Shown: positions 16,765 through 25,695 of the stretch, one piece after another
Numbering within the stretch: position 1 is the stretch's first letter
Layout of the letters: every line of letters begins with the position of its first letter
Position numbers and translations under genes: made by a program
Source of the DNA: JAKFDK01 sp036676195
Lineage (GTDB): Bacteria; Bacillota; Sulfobacillia; Symbiobacteriales; ZC4RG38
Assembly (NCBI GenBank): GCA_036676195.1
Contig: JAKFDK010000106.1
Location: forward strand, 25,050 to 89,049
Length of the DNA stretch: 64,000 nt
Reading direction: 5' to 3'
The notes under the pieces: model-generated
Told to the model about the DNA's origin: nothing
The model's database searches: none
What the model saw: the letters and a program-made list of their open reading frames with translations, nothing else

Positions 16765-16805
16765 GCCCGGCTCACCTCGCCGCCATTATAGCAAAATGGC
16801 CGCCC

Positions 16806-19394
16806 CTATGCCGTCGTGGTGCATATTTCCACACCTGGCAATCCCCAAAAGTACCCCTGCCCGAATTCAACTCCCAGTTCGTGCAAGATGCCCGCCACCG
16901 AGGCGCTCTCCACCCACTCGGCAATCACTTCCTTGCCAAGGGTGTGAGCCACCGTGTTGATGGCCTGCACAATGGCACGGCTGGTCGGGTCTGTGTCAAG
17001 GTTGCGGACAAATGATCCGTCAATCTTCACGTAATCCGCCGGAATCGCCTGCAGGTAGGAAAAAGACGAAAACCCGGTGCCGAAATCATCGAGAGCAAAC
17101 CGGCAGCCCAGGTCCCTGAGCCGGCTCATCCAGTGCTGCACCTGCGCCAGATCGGTCACGGCGGCAGTTTCGGTAATTTCAAGTGCCAGATGGCCGGGGG
17201 TAATGCCGCTGGCACGAATCCGGGTTTCAACGAACTCGAGCAGTGACTCGTCGCCCAGACTCCGGCCGGAAAGGTTTACAAATATTTTCAGTTCCGGCCG
17301 GGCCTGCAAAAGCTCCAGGACCGAGGTGATCACCCAGCGATCAATCTGGGACACCAGACCAAAACGCTCGGCTAAGGGGATGAAAACGCCGGGAGGAATG
17401 ATCTCACCGGCTTCGCCGCGCAGGCGGACCAGCGCCTCGAAGTGCTCGGCCTTACCTGAGCCGATCCGGACCACGGGTTGAAAGTGTAGAATGAACCGTC
17501 CCTCGCGCAGGGCGTCCTTGATGTAGGTGATCCAGTGAGATGCCTGCGCCTGCCGGGCAGTTGTCAGGTCGTCCGGACGATGCACGACGACGCGGTTTTT
17601 TCCCGTTTCCTTCGCGGTGTAAAGAGCGGCATCGGCCAAGGAGAGCACCGTCTTGACATCAAGGCTGCCATCGATCTGCGTAACGCCGATGCTGACACTC
17701 AACGAAAGGATCTGCCCGCCTGTGTGGAACCGGAATTCATCCACCTCCCGGCGCAGGCATTCTGCCAGGTCCTTCGCTGTGGAGAGATCGGCTTCTGCCA
17801 ACAGAACGGCAAACTCGTCGCCGCCCAGCCGGGCCAGGAGGTCACCGGGGCGAAGGCATCTGCCCATGAGCGGGGCCAGGACTGTTAGTAGCTGATCTCC
17901 CGCCGGGTGCCCCAGGGTGTCGTTGACCACCTTGAATTCATCCAGGTCCAGCAGCAGCAGAGCACCCGTCTGTACGGACCGTGAACATCGGCTCACCACC
18001 CGTTCCAGTCCCTGCTGCAAGCTGTGGCGGTTGGGCAGTCCGGTCAGAGGGTCATACATGACCAGGTGACGAATCCGTTCCTCCTGCCGCTTACGGTCCG
18101 TCACATCCTGCTTGATCGTAATGAAGTGGGTAATGTCGCCGGTGGCATCCCGGACCGGGGTGATAGTCTGTTCGTCGATATACAGGCTCCCGTCCTTGCG
18201 GCGGTTATAAACCTCGCTGCGCCAGGTGCGCCCGGCCAGAATGGTCTCCCACAGTTCTTGGTAGAAAGACTCACTGTGCTGGCCTGACTTCAGCATCCTG
18301 GGTGTGTCACCGATCGCTTCCTGGGGCGTATACCCGGTCAGACGGGTAAACGCCGGGTTCACCCAGTGAATGCGGCCGTTCCGATCAGTAATGATCACGG
18401 CGTTGGCAGCCGATTCCAGAGCCACCGTCTGCAAAATGATCTGCTCCTGGTGTCTGGCTGCCAGCAGCGCGAGGGCCACCTGCTTGGAAAAACTCTGCAG
18501 ATCGGCTACCGGGCCTGCACTGATCAGGGCCTCGGGCTGGGCCGAGTACAGGGCGAGCACTCCCAATACCTCATCGCGGGCCACCAGCGGCAGGACCAGA
18601 TATGAGCGAATCCCCAATGCCCGAGCCCCATCCCGCCCGGCTGCCGGATCTGCAGGCTCCGCCACACGGCCGGACTGGGGCCTGCACGTAGCAACGGCTG
18701 CCCTAATGGGGTCTGGTCGGTCCTGATCCCCGGTCAGAACCTCAGCCAATTCCAGGTCAGACCCGGCCAATACACCGGCTCGGGCCCGGGCTTTCACGGA
18801 TCCGTCCGCCTCGCGGGTCCCGAGCCAAACCAGCAAGACGTTGAAAACTCCGGTAAGCTGGTTGCAGATGTACTGCAGCGTGTCATCCATAGGTTGGTTC
18901 TGCAGAATCCGATGGTCGACCGCGCGCAGAAGTTCCCGCATCAGTTCGGTGCGCCTGCGCTGGGTAATGTCCCGAACGACCCACAGCCACCGCCGCCGGC
19001 CGGCAACATCCACCGCATTGAAATCGACCTCAACCGGGAAGGTTGTACCATCCGCCCGCCGATGCACTGTTTCAAGACTGGCCTCCCGCAGTTCCGGAGC
19101 GGCCATAACCGCCTCTGTCTCCGACACGCGCTGGGGCTCACACAGGTCCCGGAACGACCGGCCAAGCAGTTGCGATCGCTCGTAACCATAGGCGAACTCT
19201 GCCGCCCGGTTGGCCTCCATAATCCGCCCGTCATCCTGCAAGAACAGCAAAATGTCGCGGGTATGCTTAGCCAGCAGCCGATATTGCTCAAGGGCGGCCT
19301 GGACCTGCAGAGATAACCGTGCCGTGGCCCTGAGTGGCGACAGTGCCGACTGTAAATGCTTCGTGGCCGGGCGCCGTTTCCGCATGGTGTGCAC
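16806..19394 (-). CDS. PAS-GAF-PAS-GGDEF-EAL cyclic di-GMP enzyme
   Basis: This 862-residue cytoplasmic protein has PAS at about 40-150 (ILLFLQDDGRIMEANRAAEF AYGYE), GAF at about 160-310, and a second PAS/PAC at about 320-440 (AVIITDRNGRIHWVNPAFTR). These are followed by GGDEF (RLGGDEFAVLL) with an intact RPGD inhibitory site five residues upstream, and EAL (FEALVRLRG, NLSGRSL, LEITETAA, DDFGTGFSS, VKIDGSF, IAEWVES). Both catalytic domains look complete, so it could make and degrade cyclic di-GMP under PAS/GAF sensing. No membrane segment is visible. A second member of this class lies at 37700-41212. Confidence 0.92.
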   Translation of the reverse strand: MHTMRKRRPATKHLQSALSPLRATARLSLQVQAALEQYRLLAKHTRDILLFLQDDGRIMEANRAAEFAYGYERSQLLGRSFRDLCEPQRVSETEAVMAAPELREASLETVHRRADGTTFPVEVDFNAVDVAGRRRWLWVVRDITQRRRTELMRELLRAVDHRILQNQPMDDTLQYICNQLTGVFNVLLVWLGTREADGSVKARARAGVLAGSDLELAEVLTGDQDRPDPIRAAVATCRPQSGRVAEPADPAAGRDGARALGIRSYLVLPLVARDEVLGVLALYSAQPEALISAGPVADLQSFSKQVALALLAARHQEQIILQTVALESAANAVIITDRNGRIHWVNPAFTRLTGYTPQEAIGDTPRMLKSGQHSESFYQELWETILAGRTWRSEVYNRRKDGSLYIDEQTITPVRDATGDITHFITIKQDVTDRKRQEERIRHLVMYDPLTGLPNRHSLQQGLERVVSRCSRSVQTGALLLLDLDEFKVVNDTLGHPAGDQLLTVLAPLMGRCLRPGDLLARLGGDEFAVLLAEADLSTAKDLAECLRREVDEFRFHTGGQILSLSVSIGVTQIDGSLDVKTVLSLADAALYTAKETGKNRVVVHRPDDLTTARQAQASHWITYIKDALREGRFILHFQPVVRIGSGKAEHFEALVRLRGEAGEIIPPGVFIPLAERFGLVSQIDRWVITSVLELLQARPELKIFVNLSGRSLGDESLLEFVETRIRASGITPGHLALEITETAAVTDLAQVQHWMSRLRDLGCRFALDDFGTGFSSFSYLQAIPADYVKIDGSFVRNLDTDPTSRAIVQAINTVAHTLGKEVIAEWVESASVAGILHELGVEFGQGYFWGLPGVEICTTTA

Positions 19395-19584
19395 TACCCC
19401 CTCTGGTGCTTACACCAGTCTCATGTCTGGCCCGCCCGCCAGCACTCCGGCATTGGTCCCTGTCGGCAATTGGCGGTCCATTTATTGGTCTAATAAATGG
19501 CTGTTACAGCTATTACACCTAATTGTACGGTTATTCCTCACACGCACAAGTGTCATATTCCACAAAGCAAAGGACTGGACACTC

Positions 19585-19613
19585 TTGACATGCACGTAAA
19601 TGAGCAATAAAGT
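19585..19613 (+). promoter_or_regulatory. Promoter of the T-box leader
   Basis: TTGACA (19585-19590) is a perfect -35 box and TAAAGT (19608-19613) follows after 17 bases. The transcript would begin near 19620, directly before the T-box stem I. Confidence 0.6.
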
Positions 19614-19619
19614 TATGGA

Positions 19620-19990
19620 TAAATCCATCATGCGCAAAGACGTTGCAGAAGGTCGAGTACCCAGTACGTACGGTTCAGAGAGCGGGATCTGCCGGATGAC
19701 GGCAGGCTGCAAGTCCCGTCCGACAGTTCTGTGGGAAAATCCCCTTCGAGTCGCCACCCAAACGGCCGGCCCGGACGCCTCCCCTTGGCAGGTGCCCGTG
19801 CAAAAGGCCCAGTAGACGTGGCCGGTGTCCCCCGTTAGCGGGAGCGGGTATCAGCAGAGCGGCACACAACCGTCGAAGCTTGTACCCAGACAAGAGCGGG
19901 TCGCCCCCTGGGGTGACCAAAGCGGGTGGTACCACGGGAGCGCTATCAAGCCTCTCGTCCCGGACAGTGGGGACGAGGGGCTTTTATCAT
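19620..19990 (+). promoter_or_regulatory. T-box riboswitch leader of cimA
   Basis: The conserved T-box sequence GGGTGGTACCACGG (19924-19937) is followed by a strong terminator stem (CCTCTCGTCCC with GGGACGAGGGG, 19951-19980) and a T run. Upstream, stem I closes by GAAGG (19648-19652) with CCTTC (19743-19747) and carries the AGTA S-turn (19656-19659). The specifier loop then points to ATC (19739-19741), isoleucine, which fits control of citramalate synthase; reading the triplet one base earlier would give AAT. The TGGT bulge predicts a tRNA with discriminator A. Uncharged tRNA should stabilise the antiterminator and allow cimA transcription. Confidence 0.93.
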
Positions 19991-20034
19991 TGGAGTTTGG
20001 CAGTCTTGCAGTTTGGCAGAGGAGGCCGGTGGAA

Positions 20035-21618
20035 GTGAATTCAGTCGTTCTTTATGACACTACCCTGCGTGATGGCAGTCAGCGGGCGGGGATTAGCTAT
20101 TCCGTAGCGGATAAGGTGCGTATTGCCATTCGCCTGGACGAGTTTGGTATGCACTATATTGAGGGTGGCTGGCCGGGCTCCAACCCGAAAGACCACGAAT
20201 TCTTCCAGGCCATGCAGGACGTCCGCCTGCGCAAGGCCAAGTTAGTGGCCTTCTCCAGCACCCGCAAGGCCAATGGCAACTGCACGGACGACGCAATCCT
20301 CAAGGGCCTGCTGAACGCGCAGACGCCCGCCGTCGCCGTGGTAGGTAAGTCCTGGGACTTCCATGTTACCGGTGCCCTGGGCACCACCCTGGAAGAAAAC
20401 CTGAATATGATCCGGGATACCATGGCCTACCTCAAGATGCACGGCAAGGAAGTCATCTACGATGCCGAGCACTTCTTTGACGGCTTCAAGGCCAACCCGG
20501 ATTATGCCCTGTCCACGCTCCGGGCCGCCCTGGAGGGCGGTGCCGACTGGCTGGCCCTGTGCGACACCAACGGCGGCACACTCCCCCAGCAACTCACGGC
20601 TGTGCTCGAACAGGTTCGGGCCACCTTCCCGGACGCCCGCCTGGGCATTCATACCCATGACGATGCCGGCGTGGGTGTGGCCAATACCCTGGCAGCCGTC
20701 ACGACGGGCTGCCGGATGGTTCAGGGTACCGTGAACGGGTACGGCGAACGCTGCGGCAACGCCAACCTCTGTGCCGTGATCCCCAATCTGCAGTTGAAAA
20801 TGGGCCTCCCGGTAGTATCGGAAGACCAACTGCAGTCTCTGACCGCCCTCAGCCACTTTGTTGCCGAAATGGCTAACCTGGCCCCGTGGGATGCCCAGCC
20901 CTATGTAGGCCACAACGCCTTCACCCACAAGGCAGGCATCCACGTGAGCGCACTCATGAAGCACTCCGCCATGTACGAACACACCCCACCCGATTCAGTC
21001 GGCAACGAACGGCGGGTACTGGTGTCGGAACTGGCCGGTCGCTCCAACCTGCAGTACGCCTTTGGCGGCAAGGAAATGACCGACGTCCAGGTGAAGAACC
21101 TCCTGGAACGGATCAAGAGCCTGGAATACGAAGGCTACCAGTTCGAAGGAGCGGAAGCCAGCCTCGAACTGCTGGTGCGGGAGCAGCGCGGCGAACGGCC
21201 GCCCTTCCACCTGGAGGGATTCACGGTCACCATCCAGCTCCGTCCGGACGGAACTGCCTATTCTGAGGCGACCATCAAGGTCAAGGTGGGCGAACACGTT
21301 GTCCATACCGCGGCAGAAGGAGACGGGCCGGTGGATGCGCTGGACAAGGCTGCCCGCAAGGCCCTGACCGAGGTCTTCCCAAGCCTGCGGCAGGTCCACC
21401 TGCGGGACTACAAAGTGCGGGTGCTGGAAGGCAGCGACGGCACCGGCGCCCGGGTACGTGTTCTGATCGAAAGCAGCGACGGGCGCCGCACCTGGGGAAC
21501 AGTGGGCGTCAGCACCAATATCATTGAAGCCTCGTGGAAGGCGCTGCAGGACAGCCTGGCCTACCACCTGGCCAGGGAAGCGGACCTGGCGACCGGACAC
21601 CGGGCCGCCGGCGACTAA
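20035..21618 (+). CDS. cimA: (R)-citramalate synthase
   Basis: This 527-residue enzyme condenses pyruvate and acetyl-CoA to citramalate, the first step of the threonine-independent isoleucine route. The start VVLYDTTLRDGSQRAGISYS is the DRE-TIM signature; GGWPGSNPKD is typical of CimA over 2-isopropylmalate synthase; LGIHTHDDAGVGVANTLAAV carries the metal His pair. A long C-terminal regulatory domain begins at about residue 400. The open frame runs far upstream through the T-box, so I chose GTG 20035, nine bases after AGAGGAGG; GTG 20029 is the alternative. It is a single gene under the T-box, followed by a hairpin. Confidence 0.95.
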   Translation: MNSVVLYDTTLRDGSQRAGISYSVADKVRIAIRLDEFGMHYIEGGWPGSNPKDHEFFQAMQDVRLRKAKLVAFSSTRKANGNCTDDAILKGLLNAQTPAVAVVGKSWDFHVTGALGTTLEENLNMIRDTMAYLKMHGKEVIYDAEHFFDGFKANPDYALSTLRAALEGGADWLALCDTNGGTLPQQLTAVLEQVRATFPDARLGIHTHDDAGVGVANTLAAVTTGCRMVQGTVNGYGERCGNANLCAVIPNLQLKMGLPVVSEDQLQSLTALSHFVAEMANLAPWDAQPYVGHNAFTHKAGIHVSALMKHSAMYEHTPPDSVGNERRVLVSELAGRSNLQYAFGGKEMTDVQVKNLLERIKSLEYEGYQFEGAEASLELLVREQRGERPPFHLEGFTVTIQLRPDGTAYSEATIKVKVGEHVVHTAAEGDGPVDALDKAARKALTEVFPSLRQVHLRDYKVRVLEGSDGTGARVRVLIESSDGRRTWGTVGVSTNIIEASWKALQDSLAYHLAREADLATGHRAAGD

Positions 21619-21630
21619 ACCACAGCATGC

Positions 21631-21660
21631 CAGGCGGCCGGGCTTACGCCCGGCCGCTTG
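21631..21660 (+). terminator. Hairpin after cimA
   Basis: A stem of at least 10 bp (GCGGCCGGGC with GCCCGGCCGC) has a four-base loop. The T tract is poor (TTGGTCGT), so termination efficiency is uncertain. Confidence 0.5.
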
Positions 21661-21791
21661 GTCGTGCCCGCAGAATCTCGCGGCCTCGCAACATCGCCGC
21701 CATAGGACCGCGGTCCCGCCGCATTGATGCCCCTGGCCTATTTTGGCTAAAGAAAAAATTTATACAATGGAGAGTAAGGAGGGACAGACGT

Positions 21792-22031
21792 ATGCAACGA
21801 TGGCTCCGTCACCTGATCAACGCATTTGCGCCGCAGCCTGAATGTCCCGTGTGTGGTCAGGCCATGCTGCCAGTACCTCCGCAAACGGCTGCATTCGATC
21901 GGTTAGGCCAGGGACCCACGGTTCACTGCGATAACCGCACCTGCGTGTTCCACCTGCGACCGTTCCGGGTCACCGGTTCCGGCCTGGAACTGCTGCGGCT
22001 GTCACCCCTCCATCCAGGCGTGCCTGACTAA
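21792..22031 (+). CDS. Small two-CxxC zinc-ribbon-like protein
   Basis: This is a 79-residue protein with a perfect AAGGAGGG ribosome site. It contains CPVCGQAMLPVPPQ and, 24 residues later, CDNRTCVFHLRPF, a CxxC...Cx4C arrangement that could bind zinc. No known function is recognised. The last 30 bases overlap the 3' end of the convergent M28-like gene. Confidence 0.75.
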   Translation: MQRWLRHLINAFAPQPECPVCGQAMLPVPPQTAAFDRLGQGPTVHCDNRTCVFHLRPFRVTGSGLELLRLSPLHPGVPD

Positions 22032-23678
22032 ACTCCGGGCCTGGCGCAACGCGCCCACAACCCGATTCCGGCTGCGGGTCAGGTGCGTGAGCACAACCCG
22101 CTCGTCATCGGAGCCTCCGGGCAGGCCGGCCAGTCTCTGTACAGGGGCCAGATCCGGCAGCAGCGGCAACTCCCGTACCGGGTCGTGCTGATGCCAGCCA
22201 CCCTGCGTATACTCAACGGGAATCAGCGCCCGGCCCAATCCGCACAGTGCGGCGTTGGTCCGGGCCATTGCACTTGGTGGCGGGTTTGCCGCCGCCAGAG
22301 TCTCTACCTGAGCATAGAACGGCACCAGGTCGTCGGCGAGACCCTGGGCCTCGGCCAGCGCCGGCCCCAGGTTAAATCGGCGTCCGGCTGCCTGCTGATA
22401 CCCCTGCAGTTTCTGCAGGATCTCGGACGCCACCGGGCGGTAGTCCAGCGGGTGCACCGGGGCGTTGGCCAGCCGGATGGCGGCCAGCAGGTATATACCC
22501 GTATCACGCAGCAGACTTTCCGGATCAGCTGTGTTCAGGTCCGATGGCAGCGATGGCGGGCGGCGGAAGCCGCCGGGCAGCCCGAGGTTCATAAAGGCAT
22601 CGTCCCCGCCGCGCCCCGGGCGCACACAAGTGGCCGGGTAACCGGTGGCAGCCGTAATGGCCGCTCCCCCCAGATCGGCCAGGGCCGGATAAACCGGCAT
22701 CTGGTCATAGGCTGAAGCAGCGCCGTATCCCGGCGCGTGGCAGGCCAGGTGCGCGATGCCGTTCTCCAGCAGGTCCACGGCGTATTGATCCGCATACCAG
22801 GCGGCACCGCCGTGGGCGCCCTGCGTGTAGCCCGACCACCAGACCAGGCGTACGCTCCGGCGCAACTGGTCCCGGTGCATGGCCAGGACCCGCGCGATCT
22901 CCAGCAAGGCGGCACAGCCAGTGGTATTGGGAACCGCACCGGTGTGCCAGCTATCCAGGTAGGCGTGAAGAAGCACAAACTTTTCCGGTTCGTCCCGGCC
23001 CCGCAATTCACTGATGACCACCGGGCAGCGCACCCAGCCGGTGCTCAGAAAGGTCCTGAGCCGAACGGTGACCGGCCCGCGCGCCAGGGCCTCCAGAAGC
23101 GTCAGCCCGTCCGGTTGGCTGACACTGCCGGCGGGCAGTTGTAGACGGCTGGCCGCATGGTTCAGGTCAGGGGCGCCCGACAGGGAAGCAACTGTCCCCT
23201 CCTGAACCCGCTCGCCCGGCTGCATGAACAGTACCGCCAGGGCCCCTGCCGCCTGCAATGCCTGCAGCCGGACGGCATCGGGAAAACCCGGGGTCAGTAT
23301 CACCTTGCCCCGGGCCGGCGGGCCGGCGTCAGCCGGTACGTACAGCAAATCACCCTCCACCGGGTCGTCACCCGTCGCCCCGGCAAAGGCCGGGATCCGG
23401 CAACGCATCGACCGGGCATAGGCCGGAGTGATCACCCGCAGGTCGGCGCCCCCCCGCGGCACACTTACGTACAGGTGGGGGTCGCGCCGGACCGTCGGCA
23501 CCTCCCAGTGGGCCAGGCGCTGCAGCAGATAATCAGCCGCCACCCGCTCGTCCTCCGACCCGGCCTGCCGCTGCAGGCTGCTAAAACGCCCCACCAGGGC
23601 CAACGGCTCACGGATGTCGAGGCTGCCCAGCAGCGCAGACTCAACAGCCGGATCGGTCCATTGGGTGAAGCGTGCCAA
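22002..23678 (-). CDS. M28-like peptidase homologue with degenerate active site
   Basis: This 558-residue protein has the layout of M28 aminopeptidases. A PA-type insert spans about residues 85-215 (VEGDLLYVPADAGPPARGKV). The M28 core follows with LLHAYLDSWHTGAVPNTTGC AALLEIAR and VRLVWWSGYTQGAHGGAAWY. In active enzymes these segments read as H-x-D, then D-N, then E-E. Here the metal His is Tyr, the bridging Asp is Pro, and the catalytic Glu pair is Tyr-Thr. Catalysis by the usual mechanism is therefore unlikely, and a binding or scaffolding role is possible. There is no clear signal peptide. The flavin monooxygenase gene upstream is on the same strand. Confidence 0.8.
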   Translation of the reverse strand: MARFTQWTDPAVESALLGSLDIREPLALVGRFSSLQRQAGSEDERVAADYLLQRLAHWEVPTVRRDPHLYVSVPRGGADLRVITPAYARSMRCRIPAFAGATGDDPVEGDLLYVPADAGPPARGKVILTPGFPDAVRLQALQAAGALAVLFMQPGERVQEGTVASLSGAPDLNHAASRLQLPAGSVSQPDGLTLLEALARGPVTVRLRTFLSTGWVRCPVVISELRGRDEPEKFVLLHAYLDSWHTGAVPNTTGCAALLEIARVLAMHRDQLRRSVRLVWWSGYTQGAHGGAAWYADQYAVDLLENGIAHLACHAPGYGAASAYDQMPVYPALADLGGAAITAATGYPATCVRPGRGGDDAFMNLGLPGGFRRPPSLPSDLNTADPESLLRDTGIYLLAAIRLANAPVHPLDYRPVASEILQKLQGYQQAAGRRFNLGPALAEAQGLADDLVPFYAQVETLAAANPPPSAMARTNAALCGLGRALIPVEYTQGGWHQHDPVRELPLLPDLAPVQRLAGLPGGSDDERVVLTHLTRSRNRVVGALRQARSLVRHAWMEG

Positions 23679-23734
23679 CCGGTATCACCTCACGGCATGC
23701 GGTGGTGAAAACGAGGGACCGCGGCGGCGGTTCC

Positions 23735-25003
23735 TCAGCGGTGGGGGACTAACAGGTCCAGGGGTGGGAAGGCAAAGGCTGCCAGTAACATAGCCTTCTG
23801 CAGCACATTGGGCGGGTTGCGGACACCCGACAGCACCTCAATGAACAACTTGGTAGCCCGCTGGGCCTGGCGGGTGTTGCGGAAGATCCGGTTCCGGGAC
23901 GCCACCAGGGGCGGTTGCCGCCACGTAAAGACCTTGAAGGCGATTTCCCCTTCAAACTGCACATGGCGAACAAAGGGGCGGCGCCGCTGCTCATAAACCT
24001 TCAGGGGGCGGCCCTCGGCCAGCACCTGCGCCAGAGTCCAGGCGTCGGCAATGGCCAGATTCATCCCCTGTCCGCCGACCGGGCTCACCGAGTGGGCAGC
24101 ATCACCCAACAGTGCGGCTCCCGGTACCGTCCAGCGGCGGGCAAGCAGAAAATGAGCCGGTACATGCTGGACATCGTCCATATAGGGGATCTGGCCGATG
24201 GCCACGGCCAGGTCCGGGAAGAACTTACTTAACCGCAGTTGCAGGTAACTCAGACCGCGGTCCGGCTGCCCCTGCATCCATGTATAGGTTTCGGAGGTCA
24301 CCAGCAGATAAAGGCGGGCCTGGCGGTTTGGCAGGGGAAAAAAGCAGGCACATTCCCCTTCGTCAAAGATTTGCCGGGCTTCAGGTGGCGCATCCGCCTC
24401 CAGGGTCACTGTCACGGCCAGCGGCGCACCCTCATAAGGATGTTCCTGCACCGGAACCCCCAGCACCTGCCGCACTGTGGACTGGCGGCCATCTGCCCCC
24501 ACCACCAGGGGTGCCCGCACGGAACCGCCCGACCAGGACAGGCCAACCACCCGGTTCTGCTCATCCCGGAGCAGGCCGGTCACCCTGGCATCCATGATCA
24601 ACTGGGCATTGGGCCAATGAGCCAGGGCGGCCAGTACCACCGCCTGAATCTCGCGGTGGTGCCCGTTGCGGCCCTCACACTGGCACCACTCCTGCAGGTT
24701 GGCTTCCAGGAGAAGCTCCCCGTCAATCGTTCCGATCTGGCTGCGCAAAACCGGGTAAGTAACCCGGCGAATATCATCGGCGAGTCCCAGTTCGTCAAAA
24801 ATCTGCAGACTGCGCGGGTGCAGATACTCACCCCGGTAAAGGGGTTTAAAGACGGCTGCCTGCTCCAATATGACTACTTTCAGGCCATGCCGTGCCAGGG
24901 CGAGGGCCAGGGTGGCCCCCCCCATTCCGGCACCGGCAATGGCCACATCGGCATTCAAGTGCATTGCTTGGTCCACACGCCCACCCCCGCAAGGGGAATT
25001 CAT
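23735..25003 (-). CDS. FAD-dependent monooxygenase (UbiH/PHBH class)
   Basis: This 422-residue class A flavoprotein monooxygenase has an N-terminal Rossmann GxGxxG (VAIAGAGMGGATLALALARH G), the DG motif (VVGADGRQSTVRQVLG), and the GD motif (ALLGDAAHSVSPVGGQGMNL AIAD) that contacts FAD ribose and phosphate. Relatives hydroxylate aromatic rings or dehydrogenate isoprenoids; the closest resemblance is to UbiH/geranylgeranyl-reductase-like proteins. A C-terminal extension contains hydrophobic stretches (MLLAAFAFPPLDLL). The start ATG has AGGA at short spacing; an internal ATG 13 codons in is also possible. Confidence 0.88.
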   Translation of the reverse strand: MNSPCGGGRVDQAMHLNADVAIAGAGMGGATLALALARHGLKVVILEQAAVFKPLYRGEYLHPRSLQIFDELGLADDIRRVTYPVLRSQIGTIDGELLLEANLQEWCQCEGRNGHHREIQAVVLAALAHWPNAQLIMDARVTGLLRDEQNRVVGLSWSGGSVRAPLVVGADGRQSTVRQVLGVPVQEHPYEGAPLAVTVTLEADAPPEARQIFDEGECACFFPLPNRQARLYLLVTSETYTWMQGQPDRGLSYLQLRLSKFFPDLAVAIGQIPYMDDVQHVPAHFLLARRWTVPGAALLGDAAHSVSPVGGQGMNLAIADAWTLAQVLAEGRPLKVYEQRRRPFVRHVQFEGEIAFKVFTWRQPPLVASRNRIFRNTRQAQRATKLFIEVLSGVRNPPNVLQKAMLLAAFAFPPLDLLVPHR

Positions 25004-25132
25004 ACAATCCTATTGTGAACGAAACGGCCGGGCCGCACAATCGCCGGATTTTCACCAGCAGCGTCATCGGACCGGCTGAGGTGGACACGCCCGGGGCGTA
25101 AGCCCCGGGCGTGTCGGTGGGCCACTGGCCGG

Positions 25133-25402
25133 TTACTTCTTGTACCAGTTGGCGTTCTTGGCCGTATACTCTTCCTCACCGGCCGGAACCTCGCCATCCG
25201 GGAAGATGGCCTCTACCGGGCAGACAGGAACGCAGGCTCCGCAGTCGATGCAAACCTCCGGATCAATGTAAAGCTGTTCCGCGGCATCGTAAACTTCCTG
25301 CCCATCGCCGTCCGGGTACGGATGGATGCAGTCGACCGGGCAGGCGTCGACGCAGGCACGGTCCTTGGTACCAATGCACGGAGACGTAATGACGTGCGGC
25401 AC
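25133..25402 (-). CDS. 7Fe-8S type ferredoxin
   Basis: This is an 89-residue ferredoxin. The N-terminal cluster motif is CIGTKDRACVDACPVDCIHP (C-x7-C-x3-C-P), the pattern of a 3Fe-4S site. The second, CIDCGACVPVCPVEAI, is a standard 4Fe-4S motif. This matches Thermus/Mycobacterium-type dicluster ferredoxins that carry electrons for cytochrome P450s and oxidoreductases. The GTG at 25402 (protein VPHVITSP) follows GGAGGAGGGAG; the open frame runs to 25540. It lies on the same strand as the upstream side of the monooxygenase gene, which might be a partner. Confidence 0.93.
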   Translation of the reverse strand: MPHVITSPCIGTKDRACVDACPVDCIHPYPDGDGQEVYDAAEQLYIDPEVCIDCGACVPVCPVEAIFPDGEVPAGEEEYTAKNANWYKK

Positions 25403-25695
25403 GAAAGTCTCCCTCCTCCACACTGTCTCGTACCAGGCTTTCTGGCCCTGGGGGGCACATTCCTGCCTAAAGGGTCGATGAAAAACACAAAGTACTTGTA
25501 TTCTGTCTATGCATACGACAATGGCCCGCAGGACATGCATGGGGTAGCCGTGAAAACCATTGCTATCCCATCCACCTTCTTAGACTCTCCGAATCCGGGC
25601 ACTCAGTATTCCTGCCTGGCAACTGGCGCCACCCGTTGTTTTCACCTATAGTTTAACCATTAATGTCGCGAGCGGCGGGGAGGCCTTCTGTACCC

